Part shown: piece after piece, positions 19,227 to 27,300 of the stretch | Layout: each line of letters opens with the position of its first letter | How positions within the stretch are numbered: position 1 is the first letter of the stretch | NCBI RefSeq assembly: GCF_001038505.1 | Contig: NZ_LDPY01000001.1 | Span: 2,046,001-2,110,000 of the forward strand | DNA from: Puniceibacterium sp. IMCC21224 | GTDB taxonomy: Bacteria; Pseudomonadota; Alphaproteobacteria; Rhodobacterales; Rhodobacteraceae | DNA: 64,000 nt | Direction of reading: 5' to 3' | Notes under the pieces: model-generated | Databases searched by the model: none | The model's input: the letters and a program-made list of their open reading frames with translations, nothing else | What the model was told of the DNA's origin: nothing | Translations under genes and position numbers: made by a program

Positions 19227-20654
19227 ATGGAAGTTCTTCTGCTTTTTGTCATGATTGTCGGGCTATTGCTGATCGGCGTGCCGATTGCGGTGGCGCTGGG
19301 GATCAGCTCGATCTTTTTCCAGCTGGCATTTTCCGACACCTCGCTGGCCTCGGTGGCACAGTCGCTGTATCTGGCCATGGCCGGGCATTACACGCTGCTG
19401 GCGATTCCGTTCTTTGTTCTTGCGTCGTCGTTCATGTCGACCGGGGGCGTGGCGAAACGGATCATCCGCTTTGCCATCGCCTGTGTCGGGCACCTGCAGG
19501 GTGGTCTGGCTATTGCCGGCGTTCTGGCCTGCATGATGTTCGCAGCACTTTCTGGATCATCGCCTGCCACGGTGGTCGCCATCGGCTCTATCGTCATCGC
19601 GGCGATGCGGCAGGTTGGGTATACTAAGGATTTCGCCGCTGGTGTGATCTGTAACGCGGGTACGCTGGGCATTCTGATTCCGCCGTCGATCGTTATGGTG
19701 GTCTATGCCTCGGCCACTGACGTGTCTGTGGGGCGTATGTTCCTGGCGGGCGTCATTCCCGGCATTCTGGCCGGCGTGATGCTGATGGTCACAATCTATG
19801 TGATCGCGCGGGTCAAGAATATGCCAAAGGGCGAATGGAAGGGCTGGGGCGAAGTCGCGGATTCGTTCCGTGATGCGGTCTGGGGTCTGTTGCTGATCTT
19901 CATCATCATGGGCGGCATCTATGGGCACCCCTGGATCCGGTTCGACGGTGGCAGCCTGATCTATTGGAAGGGTGGGGCATTCACCCCAACCGAAGCCGCC
20001 GCAGTGGCCGCAGTCTATGCCTTTATCGTGGCGTGTTTTATCTACCGCGACATGGGCCCGCTGGCCGCAACCAAGGAAGGGGGGCGCCCGCTGCCGCTCT
20101 ATCGTAAACCGGTTGCCCTGATCACTGCCTTCTTTCACCGCGATACGCAGGCGACGCTGTTCGAGGGCGGCAAGCTGACCATCACACTGATGTTCATCAT
20201 CGCCAACGCGCTGCTGCTGAAGCACGTGCTGACGGACGAGCAAATCCCACAACATATAGCTGGCGCGATGCTCGACGCGGGATTTGGACCAATCATGTTC
20301 CTGGTGATCGTCAACGTGATCCTGCTGATTGGTGGTCAGTTCATGGAGCCGTCGGGGCTGATCGTGATTGTTGCACCGCTGGTGTTTCCGATTGCGATTC
20401 AGCTGGGCATTGATCCGATCCATTTGGGCATCATCATGGTGGTGAACATGGAGATCGGGATGATCACGCCGCCGGTGGGGCTTAACCTGTTTGTGACCTC
20501 GGGCGTGGCGGGCATGTCGATGATGCGGGTCGTCAAGGCGGCGCTGCCGTTCCTGGCGGTGCTGTTCGTGTTCCTGATTATGGTGACCTACATCCCGTGG
20601 CTGTCGACATTCCTGCCGACCAGTATCATGGGGCCCGAGATCATCACCAACTGA
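19227..20654 (+). CDS. dctM: TRAP transporter large permease subunit DctM
   Basis: DctM is the sodium-coupled transport subunit with about 12-14 helices. The 475-residue protein has the family motifs GSSPATVVAIGSI near residue 110, CNAGTLGILIPPSIVMVVYA, and the C-terminal EIGMITPPVGLNLFV. A hydrophilic insert of about 50 residues in the middle (around residues 230-300) makes it longer than the ~430-residue form, as is usual for DctM that pairs with long DctQ. It is the last gene of the operon; a terminator follows. Confidence 0.94.
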   Translation: MEVLLLFVMIVGLLLIGVPIAVALGISSIFFQLAFSDTSLASVAQSLYLAMAGHYTLLAIPFFVLASSFMSTGGVAKRIIRFAIACVGHLQGGLAIAGVLACMMFAALSGSSPATVVAIGSIVIAAMRQVGYTKDFAAGVICNAGTLGILIPPSIVMVVYASATDVSVGRMFLAGVIPGILAGVMLMVTIYVIARVKNMPKGEWKGWGEVADSFRDAVWGLLLIFIIMGGIYGHPWIRFDGGSLIYWKGGAFTPTEAAAVAAVYAFIVACFIYRDMGPLAATKEGGRPLPLYRKPVALITAFFHRDTQATLFEGGKLTITLMFIIANALLLKHVLTDEQIPQHIAGAMLDAGFGPIMFLVIVNVILLIGGQFMEPSGLIVIVAPLVFPIAIQLGIDPIHLGIIMVVNMEIGMITPPVGLNLFVTSGVAGMSMMRVVKAALPFLAVLFVFLIMVTYIPWLSTFLPTSIMGPEIITN

Positions 20655-20710
20655 GCGGCCATTCCCAAATTGAGCGCTACCGCGCGCTCTTGCTCAGAAA
20701 ACTGCAACGC

Positions 20711-20740
20711 GACGCCTCTCCGGAGGCGTCGTTTTGGTTT
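20711..20740 (+). terminator. Rho-independent terminator after dctM
   Basis: An 8-base-pair stem (GACGCCTC / GAGGCGTC) with a TCCG tetraloop at 20711-20730, followed by GTTTTGGTTT. It ends the dctPQM operon 56 bases after the dctM stop. Confidence 0.8.
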
Positions 20741-20886
20741 CCAGGGCAAAGGTTATTTAGTCGACGTTGAACAACACCTACGCGGCGATTTGCAGTGCTA
20801 TTGATCGGACGGTGAAGGCGTTGATCGCGCGCTGCGCCCGTGACAGGCCCTCGAACAACAGGAACAAAAGGGCCCTCAGGCTTGTC

Positions 20887-20916
20887 TGGACTTGCCACGC
20901 AAAAGTTCCGGTCTCT
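20887..20916. repeat. Left terminal inverted repeat of the IS3 element
   Basis: This 30-base end starts with TGGACTTGCC and ends with AGTTCCGGTCTCT; it pairs with 22088-22117 at 24 of 30 positions. Its last bases reach the stop codon of orfB. Confidence 0.85.
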
Positions 20917-21782
20917 CAGCTCATGTTAGGAGGCCGTCTCTCGAAAGCCAAGGGACTTTTCCCGCCAAGGGATGAATGCCGTCTTCGCGGGTTGTAGAAC
21001 CCATTGATGTATTGGAATATTGCTCCTTCTGCTTGTCTGCGGGTCGCCCATTTCTGACGCCAGATCAGTTCGGCTTTCAGAGATTTGAAGAAGGTCTCGA
21101 CCATGGAATTGTCATAACAATTTCCCTTGCCGCTCATTGAGACCAGAAATCCATGCTGCTTCAGACTTTTCTGATAGTCACCTGAACAGTATTGAGAGCC
21201 ACGATCCGTATGATGGATACAGCCTTTGGGTGGCTTTCGCAGCCCTACTGCCATGTCTAATGCCTTGATGGCCAGGTCCCGCTTCATCCGGTTACTGACC
21301 GCCCAGCCAATGACCCGGCGGGAGTAAAGATCGATGATCACTGCCAAATACAGCCATCCCTCGCTCGTCCAGATGTAGGAAATGTCCCCTGCCCATTTTT
21401 GGTTTGGGCCATCAGCAGAGAAGTCCTGATCAAGAAAGTTGGGGGCGACATTGAAGGCGTGATTGCTGTTAGTCGTGACTTTATGTTTACGGGTTCGAAT
21501 AACCTTGATCGCGTTCTCACGCATCAACCGGCCTACCCGGCGGTGCCCGACAACAAGACCGAGATCGCGCAGTTCCTCCGTCATGCGAGGTCGGCCGTAG
21601 CTTTGCAGGCTAAGGCGGTGTTGTTCTCTGATATGGGCCAACAGCACCATGTCATCTCGCTGGCTTCGGCTGATAGGGCGGATCTTCCAGGCGCGAAACC
21701 CACGGGAAGTTACCCGCAAAACGCGGCATAGAAACTCAATGGGCCAGATCTTCTTCCAGGTGTCGATAAAGGCAAACCTCAC
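20916..21782 (-). CDS. IS3-family transposase OrfB (DDE integrase domain)
   Basis: This 288-residue protein is the catalytic half of an IS3 transposase. It has an N-terminal HTH_21-type region (YGRPRMTEELRDLGL) and an rve integrase core with the catalytic Asp in WAGDISYIW, the second Asp in HTDRGSQYCS and the Glu in DNSMVETFFKSLKAEL, plus the C-terminal NPRRRHSSLGGKSP. It opens with GTG at 21782, overlapping the orfA stop by four bases. In this family the functional transposase is usually made as an OrfAB fusion by -1 frameshifting; an A-rich stretch (CAAAAGG) lies near the end of orfA. Confidence 0.93.
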   Translation of the reverse strand: MRFAFIDTWKKIWPIEFLCRVLRVTSRGFRAWKIRPISRSQRDDMVLLAHIREQHRLSLQSYGRPRMTEELRDLGLVVGHRRVGRLMRENAIKVIRTRKHKVTTNSNHAFNVAPNFLDQDFSADGPNQKWAGDISYIWTSEGWLYLAVIIDLYSRRVIGWAVSNRMKRDLAIKALDMAVGLRKPPKGCIHHTDRGSQYCSGDYQKSLKQHGFLVSMSGKGNCYDNSMVETFFKSLKAELIWRQKWATRRQAEGAIFQYINGFYNPRRRHSSLGGKSPLAFERRPPNMS

Positions 21783-22054
21783 GCCTTTTGGCCTGCGAAG
21801 AAGATCGTCGCCTTCTTTAACACTTCCCTCTCCTCGCGGAGTAGCCGGTTCTCTTTGCGAAGGCGGGCGTTCTCCTTCTCCACATCCTCATGCGGGCCGG
21901 ACATCAGGTCATCATTCTGATGGTGTTGAACCCACTTGTTCAGTGTCGAAACACCAACCCCTAAATCAGACGCAATCTGAGGTCGCGTCAGTCCACTGCT
22001 TGTTGCAATGCGAACCGCATCACGTCTGAACTCGTCGCTGTATCTTGGTGCCAA
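21779..22054 (-). CDS. IS3-family transposase OrfA (HTH and leucine zipper)
   Basis: This 91-residue DNA-binding half begins MAPRYSDEFRRDAVRI and has the HTH_Tnp_1 helix-turn-helix (LTRPQIASDLGVGVSTLNKW) followed by a coiled-coil (ENARLRKENRLLREEREVLKKA), as expected for OrfA of the IS3 family. It recognises the inverted repeats and multimerises with OrfB. Confidence 0.92.
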   Translation of the reverse strand: MAPRYSDEFRRDAVRIATSSGLTRPQIASDLGVGVSTLNKWVQHHQNDDLMSGPHEDVEKENARLRKENRLLREEREVLKKATIFFAGQKA

Positions 22055-22087
22055 TTTGTGTCTCCTTCATTGCGAATATCGCTCGAA

Positions 22088-22117
22088 AGAGACCGGAACT
22101 AAATCGGGACAAGTCCA
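22088..22117. repeat. Right terminal inverted repeat of the IS3 element
   Basis: This 30-base end begins AGAGACCGGAACT and ends AAGTCCA; its complement matches the left end at 24 of 30 positions. It lies 34 bases upstream (in minus-strand sense) of the orfA start. Confidence 0.85.
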
Positions 22118-22132
22118 CGACTGGGGGGGAGC

Positions 22133-22434
22133 TCAGTCCAGGCCGACCACCTGCAGCAGGTTCTCGACGAAGCTCGTGGCCTGACGTAGCGCCGTGCCGA
22201 ACAACATTTTTATTGTCCGGTATGTCTGAAGAGCTGCCTCACTGTAGGTCTGCTTCCGACCGCGCTTGCCTGATGGCGCAAATCCCAGATCATTTCTGGG
22301 TCATACCAGTCTCTCGGGACAGCGCGTCGCGATATCCTTCCGGTCAATGGATCGTCAGGGGTCTGCGGCGCCTGAGCGCTTCGTTGTAGGGAGGCCCTAT
22401 AGTTCAATGGCCGCTGATGTCGCGTAGCCGCCAT
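22133..22434 (-). pseudogene. Decayed N-terminal fragment of an IS5-family transposase
   Basis: Reading the minus strand, pieces of an IS5-family transposase appear in different frames: YNEALRRRRPLTIH, then WYDPEMIWD, then GKRGRKQTYSEAALQT and LFGTALRQATSFVENLL with VVGLD, ending in TGA at 22133-22135. At least two frameshifts and in-frame stops separate them, and the catalytic C-terminal part is missing because the IS3 element starts right after. The fragment cannot be functional. It shows an older insertion immediately downstream of ssrA. Confidence 0.7.
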
Positions 22435-22469
22435 CCTGGATTCACGACATGAATCCCTCACGGGTTTGG

Positions 22470-22800
22470 CGTTGTGCAGGCTTCTGTTGCCAGGTGCCTG
22501 CGAACCCCGCCTTACGCTGCTAGGCGCAAGGGCTTAAGTTTCGATATTTCCGACCGCTTACGCGGCAAGAGCCATCGGAGCACGATTGTCATTTGCAATT
22601 GTACTGTTTTCGCCGGTAACGGTGGCAGACCGCCGAAACAAAGCTAACCCCTTTAGACGTTCGTCGATCCTATTTCCACCCCAAGGCCGCCAAATGAGCG
22701 GGGGTATTGGTGGAGTGGCCGGGTACCGCCCCCGGGTCCGATCCGCGTATTACGAGCGCGTTTATGTTCATAGTCTGTTGCCAGACACGCCCAATATAGG
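22470..22800 (-). ncRNA. ssrA: Circularly permuted two-piece transfer-messenger RNA (tmRNA)
   Basis: tmRNA rescues stalled ribosomes and adds a degradation tag. On the minus strand the acceptor piece comes first: a T-arm with stem CCGGG/CCCGG and a 7-base loop (22719-22735), then CCACTCCACCA (22708-22718). After a 25-base spacer (22683-22707) the coding piece starts at 22682 with GGGGTGG, which pairs with CCACTCC through all seven positions (one G-U) to form the acceptor stem. It continues with the tmRNA-typical GGATCGACGAACG. The tag frame at 22558-22596 reads ANDNRAPMALAA then TAA. This permuted, two-piece form is typical of Alphaproteobacteria. The outer ends are approximate. Confidence 0.92.
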
Positions 22801-23036
22801 CGCGTTTGCAGGCGGGTTCAATGGGCTTGCTTCACGCCGGGGCCGTTTCTGATCTCAGGTATGACGGGTTGCGTCGCAACGTATCAACCGCCTCGCGGAT
22901 GAATTTCTGTCGCAAGCCGGATGCCCCTGCAATGTGGACATGCGGGGGCGTCCGCACGTGCGGCGTGATCGCGGGTATTTTTGTGGCGTTAGTGCTGAAA
23001 AATTGCTACCCGATCCAACGTGCAAAAGGAAACGAC

Positions 23037-23729
23037 ATGGCCCGTCTGAACCGGATTGATGTTCAGCGAACGAAGGTCAACAAGATCTTCCATGATCTCT
23101 ATACCGAGATCGCGTTGCTTCGCCTGATGCCGGGCGAAAAAATTTCCGAAGTCGATATCGCCGAGAAATACGGCGTGTCACGTCAGCCCGTGCGCGATGC
23201 GTTCAACCGACTGGACGCCATAGGCTTCCTGTTGATCCGCCCCAAAAGGGCGACCGAAGTGCGACGGTTTTCGGTGCGTCAGATTGAAAAGTCCCGCTTT
23301 GTACGCGCGGCGATCGAAGCGGCTGTACTGCGGCAAGCATCTGCAGTGTGCGACACATCCGGAGCAAAGGCGCTGAAACGGAGCCTTGATGATCAGAGTT
23401 CCGCCATGGAGACGGCCGATTTCAAGGCATTCAGCGCCCTCGACTACAGTTTTCACCGTACCCTATGCGAGATTGCGGGTCTTGAGTTCGCGTTTGACGT
23501 GATCTCGACTGAAAAGGCCAAGGTTGATCGCCTCTGCGTTCTGGGGCTCTCGAGAGAGGATCGGATGCCGCAATTGCTTGACGATCATACGGCGATTGCA
23601 AGCGCCGTTGTCCGTGGCGACGCAGAGACGGCGGTGAATGTCAGCACGCTGCATCTGTCGCGGCTGGATGATACCATTGCGGCGATCATGCAAAACAATT
23701 CGGATTATTTTGAACCCGATTTGACCTGA
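23037..23729 (+). CDS. GntR-family transcriptional regulator with FCD domain
   Basis: This 230-residue regulator has an N-terminal winged helix-turn-helix (IAEKYGVSRQPVRDAFNRL, residues ~40-60) and a C-terminal all-helical FCD ligand domain (DYSFHRTLCEIAGL with metal-binding-type histidines, DDHTAIASAVV, LHLSRL). FadR-subfamily regulators of this kind usually repress neighbouring catabolic or transport genes and release DNA on binding an organic acid. I take ATG 23037 with AAAGGA ahead of it; the open frame extends upstream to 22806 but runs into the tmRNA locus. It probably controls the TRAP operon that starts at 24089. Confidence 0.9.
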   Translation: MARLNRIDVQRTKVNKIFHDLYTEIALLRLMPGEKISEVDIAEKYGVSRQPVRDAFNRLDAIGFLLIRPKRATEVRRFSVRQIEKSRFVRAAIEAAVLRQASAVCDTSGAKALKRSLDDQSSAMETADFKAFSALDYSFHRTLCEIAGLEFAFDVISTEKAKVDRLCVLGLSREDRMPQLLDDHTAIASAVVRGDAETAVNVSTLHLSRLDDTIAAIMQNNSDYFEPDLT

Positions 23730-23955
23730 TCCCCCGGCCCGGGGCAGCCTGTCACTGGCTTTCTGACCACGAAAACGTGCTCGATTTGGTTCGGATACTC
23801 AGTGCGGGGTATGAAGGCGTTCCGCTGCGTTACCTGTTGACCAGGAATCGGCGCTTCAAAAACCCGTGATCGTTCTGCGTTGGGATCGCCATGTCCTCAA
23901 GGAGCATCATCTATATAAGATATAACATACTGAGTTTAATTAAAAATAAAAGAAC

Positions 23956-23965
23956 TGGTATACTA
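23956..23965. promoter_or_regulatory. Candidate GntR/FCD operator overlapping a -10 box
   Basis: TGGTATACTA fits the TNGTATACNA-type palindrome bound by FadR-subfamily GntR regulators. It overlaps TATACT (23959-23964), a plausible -10 box placed 18 bases after TTTAAT (23935-23940) as a weak -35. Binding here would block RNA polymerase. The match is to a short motif, so confidence is limited. Confidence 0.45.
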
Positions 23966-24012
23966 CATTTCCGAATGCTAAGCTTTTTGAGTTCGCGGCT
24001 GTCAGGTGAGGT

Positions 24013-24035
24013 TTTGGGGAGGAGGATTCCCCAAA
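24013..24035 (+). promoter_or_regulatory. Leader hairpin with a GGAGG loop
   Basis: An 8-base-pair stem TTTGGGGA (24013-24020) / TCCCCAAA (24028-24035) encloses the loop GGAGGAT, an anti-ribosomal-RNA-like sequence with no reading frame behind it. It lies 53 bases upstream of the TRAP binding-protein start. It may stabilise the leader; a regulatory role is speculative. Confidence 0.35.
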
Positions 24036-24088
24036 CATAGGGATCGGCATGCGAGGAATTTTATCAGACAAAGACAGGGAGGAGTAAA

Positions 24089-25090
24089 ATGAAAATACTT
24101 CAATCAGCACGCGCACTGCTCAAAGGCGCAACGGTGGTGGCCACTCTGGCCGTCGCCGCTCAGTCCGCTCAGGCCGACACGATTCAATTGCGGGGTGCCA
24201 GCCTTTTTGATGAGGAGCACGCCTATACCAAGACCCTGCGCGAACTCGAGAAATTGATCGGGGACGCGTATGAGGGCGATATCGAATTCGAAATTCACCT
24301 GAACGGCGAATTGGGCGACGAGAGCGATTTTGTCACCTTCCTTCAACAGGGTGTTGCGATTGACTATGCCGTCATGGCACCGTCGAATATGGCGGTTTTT
24401 GCCCCGTCGATTCCGTTGATGGATATGCCGTTCCTGTTCCGCGATTTGGATCACTGGAACGCAGTCCTGTCGAGCGACGTGCTTAAGCCGCTCGAAGATT
24501 TGTTGTACGAAAAGGCTGACATCAAGATCATCGGTTATGCCGGCGGTGGCGTGCGCAACCTGGCTTCGGCTGAACCGATCCACAACATCGACGAGCTGAC
24601 CGGCCACAAGATGCGCGTCATGGGTGCGCCGATTCAGGCGCAGATTTTCGCGTCGATCCAGGCGGCGCCGTCGGTGATTGCCTATAACGAGGTCTATAAT
24701 GCCATCCAAACCGGCGTGATCGGCGGATTTGAGAACGAGGCCGCCTCGATCCAGAACCTCAAGTTCTACGAAGTTGCCCCCAACATCACCCTGACCAAGC
24801 ACGCTATTACAGTGCGTCCGGTGGTGATGAGCGGCAAGACGTTCCGCAAGCTGCCCGAGGACCTTCAAGCCATCGTGATAGAGGCCGGAGCCAAGGCTGG
24901 TGCATTTGGTCGCGAGCTGGAAAGCCGTCAGGACGGTGAAAAGATGCAGGAAATGATCGACGCTGGTCAGGTCATGGTCACCGAGTTCGAAGGCCGTGAA
25001 AAGCTGCTCGAAATGGTGATTCCGGTGCAGGACGCCTATGCGGCTGAACTGGGCGCAACCGAGCTTTTGGACGCAATTCGCGCGAAGTAA
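24089..25090 (+). CDS. TRAP transporter DctP-family binding protein
   Basis: A 333-residue periplasmic receptor with a signal peptide ending near AQSAQA (residue ~30). Family features are the hydrophobic-pocket segment PLMDMPFLFRDLDHWN, GHKMRVMGAPIQ with the carboxylate-binding Arg, and YNEVYNAIQTGVIGGFENE. The sequence is only distantly similar to the DctP at 17470, so the substrate is probably another organic acid. A strong ribosome site (GGGAGGAG) precedes it. It is the first gene of a TRAP operon placed next to a GntR regulator, and is followed by a hairpin and the two permease genes. Confidence 0.9.
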   Translation: MKILQSARALLKGATVVATLAVAAQSAQADTIQLRGASLFDEEHAYTKTLRELEKLIGDAYEGDIEFEIHLNGELGDESDFVTFLQQGVAIDYAVMAPSNMAVFAPSIPLMDMPFLFRDLDHWNAVLSSDVLKPLEDLLYEKADIKIIGYAGGGVRNLASAEPIHNIDELTGHKMRVMGAPIQAQIFASIQAAPSVIAYNEVYNAIQTGVIGGFENEAASIQNLKFYEVAPNITLTKHAITVRPVVMSGKTFRKLPEDLQAIVIEAGAKAGAFGRELESRQDGEKMQEMIDAGQVMVTEFEGREKLLEMVIPVQDAYAAELGATELLDAIRAK

Positions 25091-25104
25091 ATCAACCGAT
25101 CAGG

Positions 25105-25131
25105 GACACCCCGGCAAAAACCTGGGGTGTC
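25105..25131 (+). terminator. Hairpin between TRAP binding protein and permease genes
   Basis: GACACCCC (25105-25112) pairs with GGGGTGTC (25124-25131), extended by GG/CC with one bulged base around a CAAAAA loop. It starts 15 bases after the stop codon. A weak T content follows (CTTGCCATTT). As in the other TRAP operons of this window it probably sets a higher level of binding protein over permease. Confidence 0.65.
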
Positions 25132-25185
25132 TTGCCATTTGCGGAACTGACCCGGATGGCAATAATCCGTAAGGGGGGAGCGACG

Positions 25186-25677
25186 TTGGGAATTGTTCTA
25201 GAGCGGTTCTGCTTGGGGCTGCGCGTACTGATCGGGGGTCTGATGGTGGCGCTGGCACTGCCGGTCGGGGCACAGGTGATCGCGCGTTACACGGGTCTGA
25301 TCCCGGTCTATTTGTGGACCGAAGAACTGGCCACATTCATCTTTGTCTGGGTCATCATGATCGGCTCTATGATCGCGGTGTGGGACGGCACACATTTCGA
25401 TGTGCGCGTATTGCCAGACGCCAAAAGCCGGTTGGGTATATTGTTGCAAAAGGGACTGGTGCTGGTGTTGATCTGCTTTTTTGGGGTGCTTTTTGCCTGG
25501 TATGGCATTGAATACACAAAATTTGGCGCAATTCAGCATTCGGTCATGATGAGCGCGAATATGGCGCTGACGCATGTCTCGGTACCGATTGCCGGTGCGG
25601 TCTGGGCCATCTTTTCCGGCTATCGGCTGGTCGAAGTTTTCAGGGAATACCGTATGCCGGGGAGTGCCGCGCAATGA
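25186..25677 (+). CDS. TRAP transporter small permease subunit (DctQ type)
   Basis: The protein has four predicted membrane helices and the DctQ features LYLWTEELATFIFVW-like sequence after the first helix pair (PVYLWTEELATFIFVWVIM) and GTHFDVRVLPD. I take TTG at 25186 as start because GGGGGGAG lies seven bases upstream, giving 163 residues, the normal short DctQ length; ATG at 25156 in the same frame is an alternative with a poor ribosome site. The stop overlaps the start of the large permease gene by four bases. Confidence 0.85.
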   Translation: MGIVLERFCLGLRVLIGGLMVALALPVGAQVIARYTGLIPVYLWTEELATFIFVWVIMIGSMIAVWDGTHFDVRVLPDAKSRLGILLQKGLVLVLICFFGVLFAWYGIEYTKFGAIQHSVMMSANMALTHVSVPIAGAVWAIFSGYRLVEVFREYRMPGSAAQ

Positions 25678-26981
25678 TCGTTTCAACGGGGCTCGCTTGT
25701 AGCGTCATGATCGGCTCTTTTCTGGTGCTGGTTGCCATTCGCATCCCGGTGGCCTTTGCGCTGGGGCTGGCGACGATTCCGATTGTTCTGATGGATGTGC
25801 GGCTGACGCCGTTCATCGTGCTGGACCGGATGTTTCAGTCGTACAACTCTTTTATCCTGCTGGCGGTGCCGTTCTTTCTGCTGGCTGCGAACCTGATGAA
25901 CTCGGGCAAGATCACCGACAAGCTGATTGACCTGTCGCGGGTGTTGACCGGCTGGATGCCGGGCGGGTTGGGCCATGTCAACGTCGCCGTATCGATGTTG
26001 TTTGCCGGTATTTCGGGGTCGTCGACCGCTGACGCGGCCGGCTGTGGCAAGATCCTGATCCCGGCCATGGTCAAAGAAGGCTTTGATACCCGGTTCGCCA
26101 TTGCCATCACCGCCTGTTCGTCAGTCATGGGGGTTATCATTCCGCCGAGCATCCTGATGGTGGTGTGGGGTGGCGTGATGCAGGTATCGGTCGGCGCGTT
26201 GTTTCTGGCCGGAGCCGTCCCTGGAATAATGATTGGCCTCGCGCTGCTGGCCACGGTCTATGGCTACGCCAAGGTCTATGATTATCCCACCGCCGGGCGC
26301 CCGACATTTGCTGAGTTCTGGGAGGCGCTGCGCGGATCGTTTCTGGCATTGCTGACGCCGGTTCTGGTGATTGGCGGAATTGTGGGCGGCATCGTTACCC
26401 CGACAGAAAGCGCAATTATTGCAGCTGGTTATGCGCTTATCCTGGGGTTGTTCGTCTATCGCACTGTCTCGATCCGCGACCTTGGACAGATCTTTTATGA
26501 CACCGGGCGCTTTGCGTCGATCTCGCTCTTTGCGATCGGGACGGCATCAGCGTTCGGCTGGCTACTGGCATTCTTCAAGGTGCCGCGGCTGATTGTTGAA
26601 ATGCTGACCAGCTATGATCTGGGGATGTTCGGAACATCGCTTGTGATCGCCGGGCTGTTTCTGCTGTTCGGACTGTTCATCGACGCGATTCCGACAATCA
26701 TCATCCTTGGCACGGTTCTGCTGCCGGTGGCGGCGGCGGCGGATATCCATCCGGTGGTGTTTGCGGTGATCGGAATCATCTCACTGGCCTTCGGACTTGT
26801 GACACCACCTTACGGGCTGTGTTTGCTGATTTCCGCGTCGATTGGCGGCATGAACGTGGTGCAGGTGATGCGCGATGTGGTCATCATTCTGATCCCGATG
26901 CTGCTGATCATGCTGCTGATCATGCTGGTGCCTGAAATTGCACTGTGGTTGCCACGAATGCTGATGCCGTCAGCGGTCTGA
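25674..26981 (+). CDS. TRAP transporter large permease subunit (DctM type)
   Basis: A 435-residue membrane protein with about 12 helices, the standard DctM length. Motifs seen are GISGSSTADAAGCGKILIPAM, SSVMGVIIPPSILMVVWG and the C-terminal FGLVTPPYGLCLLISASIGG, which form the substrate and sodium sites in this ion-transporter fold. It overlaps the small permease by four bases. A hairpin follows six bases after the stop. Confidence 0.92.
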   Translation: MIVSTGLACSVMIGSFLVLVAIRIPVAFALGLATIPIVLMDVRLTPFIVLDRMFQSYNSFILLAVPFFLLAANLMNSGKITDKLIDLSRVLTGWMPGGLGHVNVAVSMLFAGISGSSTADAAGCGKILIPAMVKEGFDTRFAIAITACSSVMGVIIPPSILMVVWGGVMQVSVGALFLAGAVPGIMIGLALLATVYGYAKVYDYPTAGRPTFAEFWEALRGSFLALLTPVLVIGGIVGGIVTPTESAIIAAGYALILGLFVYRTVSIRDLGQIFYDTGRFASISLFAIGTASAFGWLLAFFKVPRLIVEMLTSYDLGMFGTSLVIAGLFLLFGLFIDAIPTIIILGTVLLPVAAAADIHPVVFAVIGIISLAFGLVTPPYGLCLLISASIGGMNVVQVMRDVVIILIPMLLIMLLIMLVPEIALWLPRMLMPSAV

Positions 26982-27300
26982 CCCTTTGGCGCGGCGATCT
27001 GTTTGCCGCGCCGAAAGGCCGCGCTCCGCATTACAAGGGCGACATTGCAGACACCTGTTTGGATGGTCATAGTAACCTTGCTATCCACGCGATTGCGCCG
27101 CCAACATCAGGGCCCATAGATCAAGGCAATTAAACCGGCACACTGCCATGCGATTGGGGACAGTGTCGTACCACATCCCCTGGTGCCAAGAAACGATCCA
27201 GTCCAAAGCCCGCGTAATTTATAGCGAGGCCAAAGAATTCCTGATATGGCAGCGCATTATCTGAGCGCAAATGTCTGAAATAACACGGGAACTCATGATC
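26982..27300. other. 319-base intergenic region after the second TRAP operon
   Basis: Apart from the hairpin at 26988-27012 I see no gene or clear promoter here. The region separates the TRAP operon from the broken thiamine-diphosphate enzyme gene. Confidence 0.6.
26988..27012 (+). terminator. Terminator-like hairpin after the second TRAP operon
   Basis: GGCGCGGC (26988-26995) pairs with GCCGCGCC (27005-27012) around a nine-base loop. There is no T-tract, so it may be a Rho-assisted end or an mRNA-stabilising stem. Confidence 0.5.

Larger units (their letters stand above)
20887..22117 (-). mobile_element. Complete IS3-family insertion sequence (1231 bases)
   Basis: The element has imperfect terminal inverted repeats of 30 bases (24 matches), TGGACTTG… at the left end and its complement …CAAGTCCA at the right end, and two overlapping minus-strand genes, orfA and orfB, as in the IS3 family. 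The orfB transposase keeps its DDE residues, so the copy may be active. I see no direct target repeat: the left flank ends in GTC and the right flank starts with CGA, which points to a later rearrangement at one end. The right end abuts a decayed IS5-family transposase. Confidence 0.9.
23730..24088. other. 359-base intergenic region ahead of the second TRAP operon
   Basis: No gene is seen here. The stretch contains an AT-rich patch at about 23910-23965, unlike the GC-rich surroundings, a candidate GntR operator with a -10 box, and a hairpin in the presumed leader. The ribosome site GGGAGGAG lies directly before the dctP-type gene. Confidence 0.65.

Noticed and set aside
20884..22120. A target-site duplication around the IS3 element
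   Set aside because: The three to four bases on each side (GTC and CGA) do not match.
22438..22456. The GGATTCA/TGAATCC stem downstream of ssrA as the tmRNA terminator
   Set aside because: No T-tract follows on the minus strand; it may instead be part of the end of the decayed IS5 element, so I did not assign it.
22586..23036. Plus-strand open frames at 22586-22852 and the upstream extension of the GntR gene from 22806
   Set aside because: They run across the tmRNA acceptor piece and lack ribosome sites; the regulator's own start at 23037 fits its family.
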